Shown piece after piece: positions 31,428 through 40,600 of a DNA stretch of 64,000 nt. Under the pieces are notes generated by a model, which saw only the letters and a program-made list of their open reading frames with translations, did not search any database and had not been told where the DNA came from. The position numbers and the translations under genes are program-made. How positions within the stretch are numbered: position 1 is the first letter of the stretch; every line of letters starts with the position of its first letter. The stretch comes from SHZI01 sp964384525 (lineage in GTDB: Bacteria > Pseudomonadota > Gammaproteobacteria > Steroidobacterales > GCA-2729495): the NCBI GenBank assembly GCA_964384525.1, contig CAYLKO010000005.1, forward strand, positions 1-64,000, in the 5' to 3' direction.

Positions 31428-33796
31428 ATCGTGGTAGTAAAGTCGTGGCCTTCCCAGCGGCGGGCTTCGGGCCAGTAGAAGGTGAAGCGGATACGGGTGC
31501 CGGCTGGCAACTGGCTGGTGGGCAGATCGACCAGATGCAGGCCGAGGCCCGTGTCGCGGGTGTCGGTGTCGACCACCGTCTGCCAGTCGTCGCTGCTCCA
31601 ATGCACACACGCGGCAGCCAGCGTTTCCATCCGCAGCAGCTTGCCGACGGGCAGCGTGCGGCTCTTGTGGGTGAAACGCCACGGGCTGTGCGGTGTACCC
31701 TGGCGCTGCACCTGATAGCGCTCCACCGTCTGCGGCGGCAGATCGAACACGCGACCATCCTCGATCGAGCGCACCAGCTTGATGTATTCCGCATGGGCCC
31801 ACACCAGCGGCATCGCCGAGCCGGACGGGTGGCCGTTGTACAGCTCGCGTTCGGGAATGTCGGCAGCATCCCAGATCTGCTCCGGGAAAAAGCCCCCCGG
31901 GCCCGTCTGCGCGTCCATGACCTGGCGGAGCTGGTCCGCCACCTCGGGCCGGCCGGCAGCCAGCTCGTAATGGGCACGCTCGCCGCCCAGCAAGGGCCAG
32001 CCACGACCGATGCCCATGCCGTTGAAGGGACTGCCGTCGGCGTGCTCACCATAGCCGTCGTCGTTGTAGCGATGCCAGAGCGGCCCGGTGGCGCTCTCCG
32101 TCCTGAGCAGGGCATCGATGGCTTTCACGGTATTGACGATCTTCGGATCATCGGCCGACCGCAAGCCAAAGCGCACCAGCGCCAGGGCATCCGGGCTGAT
32201 GAGCTGGGTCATCGGCAGTTCGCTGTCGCCCGGCGGCCGATTCTTGATCGGCACGAAGCCCTGCGCCGGCGAGGCTGCGTCGGCAGTTTCCGGTGGTGCG
32301 ATACGGATGTAATAGCCATCCACACCGATCTGCCGGGCGAGCGGCGTATCGGTCACGTAGGTCCACGCCTCGATCTGCGCATTCCACAGATCAGCGGTCT
32401 CGCGCAGATAGCCGGCAACCGCCGGCTCCCCCGCCTCATCGGCAAAATCGGCGGCACCCAGCAAGCCGGCCACGACCACCGCCAGCGTGAACGGTGAATA
32501 GCCGCCGTCCTCCTCCCAGCGATCCTGCAAGGTCACCGGTCCATTGCGCACGATGTAAGCCGCCGCGCGGCGCAGCGTCGGCCAGCAGTCGATGCCATCG
32601 AGCACGTTGTTGCGTCGAAGGGCATCGGCCAGCAGCAGCGGAAAAGCCGCTTCGTCGAGCTGGATGCCATTCCAGTACGGTGAGCCGTCCAGCCACATGT
32701 TCTGCGGCCAGTGGCCATCGGCCTCCTGCGTGGAAAGCAGATAACGCAGGACATCCAGCGCACCGGCCGTGTCGCCACTGGCCAGCAGGGCGCCGGCCGA
32801 CTCGACCTGATCCCGGGGCCAGACCAGATGATAGCCACCGAGATCGTTGTCGCCCTTGCTGAAACCCCATGGCACGGAAAGACTGGCGATCATGCCGCCC
32901 ACGAAATAGGTTGATTGATGCGTCTTCAGAACCGCGGTGCTGGTGCGATACAGGGGCGGCTCGGCGCCATCGGGTGTGGCAATGCGCCGGCACTGCCGGT
33001 GAAACCGGCTCCACTCCGCCACATATTGGTCCAGCAGGTTGTCGAACGGATCGATCAGGCTCGACAAGGCCCGCTGGCCGGCTTCGGCCACGTTGCTGCC
33101 GAAGGCCAGCGCCAGCACGAATTCACCCTGGCATCGGGCCAGATCGATCTCGCCGGTCAAGCCGATGTTGCCGCCTCTGGCCTCCGGGTAAAGTCGCGTG
33201 AGCCGCCCGTGCGCCTTCAAATCCTGCCACCCATCGCTGCGCCCCACGTAGCCACAGCTCGCCTCGCGCCACGGGATGGAACAGGCCAGCGCCAACGCCA
33301 CCCCGTCACGCTCTGCAAAGAGCATCGGCCGCCCCTTGTGTTCGCCGAGCCAGCCGTCGTTGCCGGCGCCGTGGTTGCCGAGATGCGGGGCCAGCAGCGC
33401 AAACAGCTGATAATCCGTCAACGCGCCGGTCAGCGGCTCGAAGCGCACCCGCTGCAACAGCGATGCACGCCGTGAATCCGTGCAGATGGTCTTGTGGATC
33501 CGGTAGCGCCCGCGGCCGCAAGTGTTGACGAGTTCATGGGCGGGCACCCCCGGGGCGACGGTGCTGATCGCCGCGGACGTGTGCCGTTTTTCCTCCGAGA
33601 AGAAGCCCTGGCCATCGGTCACGATGAAACCCAGATCGCGGATATTTGCGCGATCCAGCCGGGGGTAATACACCTCGTTGACGATCCCGTGCGACAGCGT
33701 GAACCACAGCGGGCTTTGCGCGCTGACGCTGGTGCCCACCCCGCTCTTGGCGCTCGAGGTCCAGCGGGGTTCGATGCCTGGCCAGCCGGGTGCCAC
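31403..33796 (-). CDS. GH15 glucoamylase-like glycoside hydrolase
   Basis: The protein has 797 residues. The N-terminal beta domain (residues about 1-270, from SSAKSGVGTSVSAQSPLWFTLSHG) and the (alpha/alpha)6 catalytic barrel (about 280-690) match bacterial glucoamylases and glucodextranases. Catalytic-type blocks are GYHLVWPRDQVESAGALLA, NMWLDGSPYWNGIQLDEAAF (likely acid Glu) and RGWPLLGGERAHYELAAG (likely base Glu). The family releases glucose from alpha-glucans. It starts at GTG, 2 bp after the SDR stop. The last residues GTGLPGL and the TAG stop are encoded by the palindromic repeat. Neighbouring a cyclic glucan synthase, it may trim or recycle glucans, but a beta-1,2 substrate would be new for GH15. 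Confidence 0.86.
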   Translation of the reverse strand: MAPGWPGIEPRWTSSAKSGVGTSVSAQSPLWFTLSHGIVNEVYYPRLDRANIRDLGFIVTDGQGFFSEEKRHTSAAISTVAPGVPAHELVNTCGRGRYRIHKTICTDSRRASLLQRVRFEPLTGALTDYQLFALLAPHLGNHGAGNDGWLGEHKGRPMLFAERDGVALALACSIPWREASCGYVGRSDGWQDLKAHGRLTRLYPEARGGNIGLTGEIDLARCQGEFVLALAFGSNVAEAGQRALSSLIDPFDNLLDQYVAEWSRFHRQCRRIATPDGAEPPLYRTSTAVLKTHQSTYFVGGMIASLSVPWGFSKGDNDLGGYHLVWPRDQVESAGALLASGDTAGALDVLRYLLSTQEADGHWPQNMWLDGSPYWNGIQLDEAAFPLLLADALRRNNVLDGIDCWPTLRRAAAYIVRNGPVTLQDRWEEDGGYSPFTLAVVVAGLLGAADFADEAGEPAVAGYLRETADLWNAQIEAWTYVTDTPLARQIGVDGYYIRIAPPETADAASPAQGFVPIKNRPPGDSELPMTQLISPDALALVRFGLRSADDPKIVNTVKAIDALLRTESATGPLWHRYNDDGYGEHADGSPFNGMGIGRGWPLLGGERAHYELAAGRPEVADQLRQVMDAQTGPGGFFPEQIWDAADIPERELYNGHPSGSAMPLVWAHAEYIKLVRSIEDGRVFDLPPQTVERYQVQRQGTPHSPWRFTHKSRTLPVGKLLRMETLAAACVHWSSDDWQTVVDTDTRDTGLGLHLVDLPTSQLPAGTRIRFTFYWPEARRWEGHDFTTTIGTGLPGL

Positions 33797-33798
33797 GC

Positions 33799-34566
33799 TC
33801 ACAGCCCGGGGCTCCGGTGCATGATGCCGCCGTCGGCAAAGACGGTGGTCGCCGTGATGTAACTCGCGGCATCGCCCGCCAGAAAAGCCACCACGTTGCC
33901 AACCTCCTCCGGCTTCGCCATGCGCCCCAGCGGGATGAAGTTGTCCAGCTTTTTCAGCAGCGCCGGATCTGCCATGGTCGAGGTGTTGATGGGTGTTGCC
34001 ACGGCGCCGGGGCCGACGCCGACCACCAGGATACCGTGCGGCGCCAGCTCCACGCCGGCGGTGCGCGTGAGCATCCGCATGCCGCCCTTGGACAGGCAAT
34101 ACGCCGTGTTGCCCGGCAGCGGCCAGTCTTCATGCACGGAACTGATGTTGATGATGCGACCGCCACCGCCCTGCCGGATCATCTGGCGGGCGGCGAGCTG
34201 CGTGCCGAAGAAGGCGCCCTTCAGGTTGATCGCCAGCACTTTGTCGTACTGCGCCTCGGTGGTCTCGAGGATCGAGGTGCGTGTCTCGATGCCGGCATTG
34301 TTAACCATGATGTCCACACGACCGAATGCCGTAACTGCCGCTGCGATCAGTCGCTCGAGATCGGCAATCCGGCTGACATCCGCCTGCACGCTGATGGCGC
34401 GACCACCGAGCGCCCCGACCTGCTTTTCGAGATCAGCCGCTGCTTCCGGATGAGTCACGTAGTCGATGCCCACGCTGGCCCCCTGCCGGGCCAGTGCCAG
34501 CACGATCGCGCTGCCGATTCCGCTGTTGCCGCCGGTGACGACGGCAACCTTGCCTGCGAGAGTCAT
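33799..34566 (-). CDS. SDR-family oxidoreductase, glucose 1-dehydrogenase-like
   Basis: The protein has 255 residues and is a classical short-chain dehydrogenase. It contains the NAD(P)-binding TGGNSGIGSAI, NNAG in IMVNNAGIETRTS, and the catalytic Ser-Tyr-Lys in INISSVHEDWPLPGNTAYCLSKGG. GRMAKPEEVGNVVAFLAGDAASYITATTVFADGG is the usual C-terminus of glucose 1-dehydrogenases and fabG-like SDRs. ATG 34566 is used, immediately after GTG. The GH15 gene begins 2 bp after its stop, and the glucan synthase stop lies 69 bp upstream, so the three probably form one unit. Confidence 0.86.
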   Translation of the reverse strand: MTLAGKVAVVTGGNSGIGSAIVLALARQGASVGIDYVTHPEAAADLEKQVGALGGRAISVQADVSRIADLERLIAAAVTAFGRVDIMVNNAGIETRTSILETTEAQYDKVLAINLKGAFFGTQLAARQMIRQGGGGRIINISSVHEDWPLPGNTAYCLSKGGMRMLTRTAGVELAPHGILVVGVGPGAVATPINTSTMADPALLKKLDNFIPLGRMAKPEEVGNVVAFLAGDAASYITATTVFADGGIMHRSPGL

Positions 34567-34635
34567 CACACCTGTTTGTAGGCGTAGACGCCGGAAAGTT
34601 CCGCGCTGGAAGAAGCCGGATTTCCATCAGCCGAC

Positions 34636-37600
34636 TTATCCAGGTGGCAACACCAACCGCAACTCATGCACGGCACCGTCGTCAACCAGCGCTACGTCAG
34701 TACCCGGCGCCCGCACGCCATCCAGCCACAGGCCGGCTTCGTGCGCACCACCACGCCGGATCTCGATGGCGTAGACACTGGTGCCGTGGCGATAACGCAA
34801 GCGACACTGATCCCATGCCGGCGGCAGGCACGGCTTGAGCGCCAGACGCCCATGGCCGATGTGCAAGCCGAGCAGGGACTCCAGCGCGTAGCGCAGCATC
34901 CAGCCGGCCGAACCGGTGTACCAGCTCCAGCCGCCGCGGCCGCGGTGGGCGGCATTCCAGTACACGTCGGCGGCAATCACGTACGGTTCGGCCTGGTAGA
35001 TGCCGACACCGGTTGCATCAGCCGTGTGGTTGAGCGGGTTCAGCAGCGCAAACACCTCCCACGCCGTCTGCGTCCGCCCGGCAGCGGCGCAGGCCATGCC
35101 GAACCACGTCGCGGCGTGGGTGTACTGGCCGCCGTTCTCGCGAATCCCGGGCACGTAGCCCTTGATGTAGCCAGGATCCAGGGCGCCGTGATCGAAGGGT
35201 GGGTCAAAGAGCTGCAGCAGGTGGGCTTCAGGCCGCAGCAGATGTTCCAGCGCGGAATCGAGCGCCTGCGCCCGACGCCCTGGACTGCCGGTGGTCGTGA
35301 GCGTGGCCCAGCTCTGGGGCAGCAAATCGATGCGGCACTCCTCACTCTCGTGCGAGCCCACCACGGTGCCGTCATCCGCCCAGGCACGGCGATACCATGC
35401 GCCATCCCAGGCGTGCTCCTCGAGGTTTCGTGCGAGATTCACGGTCTCGGCATGACAGCGACGCACCAGCTCATCGTCACCGCGTTGCGCCGCCAGCACG
35501 GCAAAGCGCCGCATGACATCGATCTGGAAAAAGCCCAGCCACACGCTCTCGCCACGGTCCTCGAGCCCCAGGCGGTTCATGCCATCGTTCCAGTCGCCCG
35601 AGCCGATCAATGGCAGGCCGTGGCGGCCGAAGCGCAGACCCCGAAGCACTGCGCGCCGGGCATGTTCATACACGCTGCCCAGCGCGCCCTGCTCGGCGAA
35701 GTCGTACCAGGACTCCTCCCCCGCCGCCAGTTCCCGGCCTTCGAGGAAGGGTATCTGCACGTCGAGGATGGCCTCGTCGCCACTCACCTCCAGGTACTGC
35801 GCCAGCGCCCAGGGCAACCACAGGTAGTCGTCGGAGAAGCGCGTGCGCACGCCACGGCCATGCGGCGGGTGCCACCAGTGCTGCACATCGCCGGCTGAGA
35901 ACTGGTGGGCCGCCGCACGCAGGATCTGTTCGCGTGCATGGCTGCTGTCGAACGGCAGCAGCGCGATCGCATCCTGCAACTGGTCGCGAAAACCGTAGGC
36001 CCCGCCGGACTGGTAGAAGCCGCTGCGGGCCCACAGCCGGCTGGCGATGGTCTGGTAGGCGAGCCAGCCGTTCACCAGCAGATTGGTGGCTTCATCGGGG
36101 CTGTCGATCTCGATGCGTCCCACGCGGTCGCGCCACGCAGCCACCACGCGCCCAAGTTCGGCCCGTGCCGCCGCGACATCGGCAAACTGCTGGACGAGCT
36201 GGCGCGCGTGCGCGTCGTCATTGCCGGCGCCGAGCACGAACACCAGCTCGATGCGCTCGCCTGGCGCCAGCCGGATGCGTTGCTGCAGGGCTGCGCAGGG
36301 ATCGATGCCGGCGCCGGTGGCGCCGTCGAGTTCGGCGTGCCTCAGGGCGGCCGGTGCGGCGAGGCTGTGGTTGCGGCCGATGAAGCTGGCCCGATCGGCG
36401 CTGAAGGCCACGGCGGCATCGCTGGCCAGAAAGGCCACCCGCATGGCGAAGGCGTCGTTGAAGCGATTGCCGGCATAGATGGCGCGGCCGTCATCGGCGG
36501 CATGGGTGCGGATGTGGGGCGCCATCCGCGCACGCTGTTCACCCAGCACCCATTCAACGTAACCGTACACCGACAGATTGCGCTCTTCATCGCTGTCGTT
36601 GTGCAGTTCGAGCAGCGTGATCTTGAGCGGCGCCTGTTCAGCCACGAATACCGTCTGCAGGCTGCGGATGTCCTCGCGCTGCATGGCATGGCGGCTGTAG
36701 CCAAAGCCATGACGCACCTCGCACGTGCCGCCGGCGACCGGCCATGGCGTTGGCGACCAGTACACGCCGCGATCGTCGTCGCGCAGGTAGAAGGCTTCGC
36801 CCGCGCTGTCGAGCAGGCTGTCGTTGTGCCATGGCGTGAGGCGGAACTCGCGTGCATTGGTGGCAAAGCTGTAGGCGGCACCGGCTTCGGACAGCACGCT
36901 GCCAAACACCGGATTGGCCAGCACATTGCACCACGGCCGCGGCGGGCACCGGCCCGGCTCCACGCCGATCACGTACTCCCGGCCGTCGGGATTGAAGCCG
37001 CCGTAACCGTTGTAGTGGCGCAGCGGCGGATTCGGTGCGGGCAGCGCAGGTGACGGGGCCGCCACCCGCAACTTCAAGGCCGGAGCGGGCGGGATCCGGC
37101 GCTGCACCGGCATCTGTTCCGCCATGCTGCCGCGGGCACCATCGAGCACCACCCGCGCCACGGCCAGCAGCAACACGCGGTCGTCGGCGGTGATGTGCTC
37201 GGCACGGCGCACGAAGACACCACCCGGCCGGTCCAGCACCGGCGCTTCCACGCTCGCGCCGATCAGGCCCATGATGCTGTCCTGCAGTTCCTGCCGATAG
37301 CCGCCGGCCTCTTCGTTCCAGATCATCAGATCGACGCTGAGCCCGTGCATCTGCCAGTAGACGTGTGCGCGCAGTGCCTGGCGCACCAGCGGCATGTGGC
37401 CGCGGTCGCGCACCCGCACCACGACGATCGGCAGATCGCCGGAGATGCCGAACTTCCACAGGCCCGACTGACCCGTGGCCGGCTCGGCATGGTGGCGATC
37501 ACGGCGCCAGTCCGGATCGGCGCACAGCACCGAGCTCGCAAGACGCGTGTACAACTTGCGATCGCCGGTGCCGAGGTTGAGCTGGTGCGCCACCACCTGC

Positions 37601-40600
37601 TCGCGGGTCCAGGCGAGATCAAACACGCGGCGACCGAAGCGGCCGTCGGCGTAGCGCTCGGCCAGCGCCAGCGCCGCCGCACGATCGGCCGCGACGCCCA
37701 CCACGAGGTCGACGCTGATGCTGTGCCCCGGCTCCAGCGTCAGCTCGCGGCGCAGGGCCGCAACCGGGTCGAGCACGGCGCCGACACCGTTGGCAAGTGG
37801 TCCTCGCGGCACCAGGGCCGCCGGCTGCCGGGGGCGGCCGGTGCGCCCGAGAAAGGCGCCGCGCCGGGTCTCGCAGCTCGCCGCCGATACCGGACCGCTG
37901 CCCACCGGGGCGAGCAGGTGGACGAAGACCGGCGAGTGCTCGTCGGCACTGCGCGGCCGCCGCCAGGCCAGAACCGCCTGGGTGCCGGGCACGAAGTCCG
38001 TCTGCACGAACAGCTTGTCGAAGGCCGGATGGGCGGCCACGTCCGACTGCCGCGACAACGCCCACTCGAAATAACTGCACAGGGCCAGCCGGCGGCGGAC
38101 ACCACTCTGGTTGGTGACGGTGATGCGCCGGAGCTCGACATTGTCCTCGGTCGACACCGCGATGCGGGTGCGCGTCTCGATGCCGTGATCACGCCGCAGG
38201 AACTCCGCCCCGGCCGGCGCAAAGCTGGCGCGATAGTCACTGCCGGAACACAGCGGCTGCCAGGTGTTGCTCCACAACCGGTTGCGGTCCAGATCCTGCA
38301 CGTAGCAGAAGATGCCCCGCGCATCGCACACCGGATCGGGCTGCCACGGATTCACCGCCAGCTCGCCCCACTGGCTGTAGCCGCCTCCGGTCTGCGACAC
38401 CACGACGTGGTAATGGCCGTTGGACAACAACTGCAGCTGCGGCACACTTGTGTCCAGCTCGCTGATCGTGGTGGCGGTGCTGGCGGGCTGTGCCGGGCGC
38501 AGTGGCTGTTCCGGGCTCAGGGTGTCGGCGTCGATGGAGAGCGCTGCCGGCACTTTTTCCTGCAGGAGGATCTGGTTGGCGCGGAACATCGGCTCGCGCG
38601 GGAAACGCCGCTGCAGCGGCTGCTTGTTGAGCACCGCGGAAATCGCCGTCAGTGTCATGCCTTGATGGTGCGCCATGAAACTGCGCACCAGGCCGAAGGG
38701 GGCATCGTCGGGTACGCGCTCCGGCGTGTAATCGAGCGCCTCGTAGAAGCCGTGGCTGCCAAATGCACCCAGCCGCGCCAGTTCGCGCAGATTGCGCACG
38801 GCGGCCTCCACGTTGACCAGCACCGCCAGCGCGCTGGCATAGGGCGCGATCACCAGGTCGTCACCGAGACCGCGTTTGAGCCCAAGCCCGGGCACGCCGA
38901 ACGCGCGATATTGATAGATCATGTGCGCGTCGCTGATGTTGTAGCCCGACTCGGACACGCCCCACGGCACACCATGCTCCCGGCCGTAGCTGATCTGCCT
39001 CGCCACCACCGCCCGCACGCTGCGGCCAAGCAGGGTGTTGTCGAAGCTCGGCATCAGCAGAAGCGGCATCAGGTACTCGAACATGGAGCCGCTCCAGGAC
39101 ACCAGCGCCGGACGACCGCCGGCAATGGTCAGCAGCCGGCCGAGCGCAAACCAGTATTTGCGCGGCAGCTGCCCCTGGGCGATGGCCACATACACGGCCA
39201 GGCGCGCCTCGGATGCGAGCAGGTCATAAACACCCTCGTCGAGACTGTGGCGATCGACGTCGTAACCGATCGCCAGGAGCGACTGCGGCTCGCGGCACAG
39301 GAAATCGAAACTTGCCTCGGCGAGCGCACGACAGCGGGTGGCCAGTGCCTGCGCCTGCTCGCGGCGTGCCTCGATCGCCTGCACGCCGGCCCGCAGGCTT
39401 TGGTGCCACGCCGACACTGGTGTTCCTGCCTCCACCGGCATCAAGCCTGCTTCGAGCCGTGCCGTGCGCCGCCATGACGGGTTGCCCTGCAAACGCTCGC
39501 GCACGCTGGCAATGCGGGCATCATCGGCGGCCGTCGCCAGCCCCACCCAGGGCGCCAACACGGCCAGCTCGTGCTGCCACGCTTCGATCTGCGACTTCAA
39601 TGCCTGCCACCAAAGTGCGGCATCAGCCGCCGCCGCCAGCGCAACCACCTGCCCGTGCAGCGCCTGCAAGGCCACGGCGGCTGCGGTCAGCTCGGTCGGC
39701 GGGGCGCGCAGCACGCCCTCCACTGCCTCGCGCGTGGCCGCATCCGGTTGAGTCTCGGCGGCAAACACGCGCCAGGTGTCGGCCAGACCACGCCATGCCT
39801 GTGGTGGCAGCAGCCGCGACTCGTCGACCATCTCGAGACCGCGGGCCAGCACCAGCAGGCAGCCGATCAGGTTGCCGCTGTCCACGGTGGAGACGTAGCG
39901 CGGCGCCAGCGGCTGCAGGGAATCGATGTCGTACCAGTTGTAGAAATGGCCACGATGCCGTGCCATCTTTTCCAGCGAGTCGAGCGTGGCATGCACGCGG
40001 TCGAACAGCCCGGGCACCGTGATGTATCCGAAATCCCAGGCCGACAGCGCGCTCGTCAGATACATGCCGATGTTGGTCGGCGACGTACGCCTGGCGGTGG
40101 CCTCCACCGGAAATTCCTGATGATTGTCGGGTGGCAGGTGATGCCCGCGCGCATCGACGAAGTGTTCGAAGAAGTACCACGTGCGCCGCGCCACCGTGCC
40201 GAGGAAGGCGCGGTCGGCCGCGCTCAACGGGGCGGCGGCGCCGGGTTCGTGTGGCAGGCTGATGTGGCGCGCGATCCACGGCGAAAACCACCACAAGGCG
40301 AGCAGTGGCCCGGCGGCACCCCAGGCGGCAAGGCCCCGGTCGAGCAGGATGAGCGCCCCCAGAACCAGCAGTGACAACAGCGGCGCCGCCCACATCAGGC
40401 GGTAGTGCCACAGCAGGCCATCGCCGGCACGGCGTGCCGCCACGCTGGCCGGCAGCCATTGCAGGAGGTGCCGGCGGCTGATGAACATGCGCCACACGCT
40501 GCGCACGATGGCATCCAGATGATGCACGGCCTCGTACGGCAGCATGGTGACGAACAAAGCCGTCTGCTGCAGGCGCCGGTAGCCGCCTTCGAGCTGCAGG

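Noticed and set aside
37195..39477. Plus-strand frame of 760 codons
   Set aside because: It is antisense to the glucan synthase; composition is that of a shadow frame.
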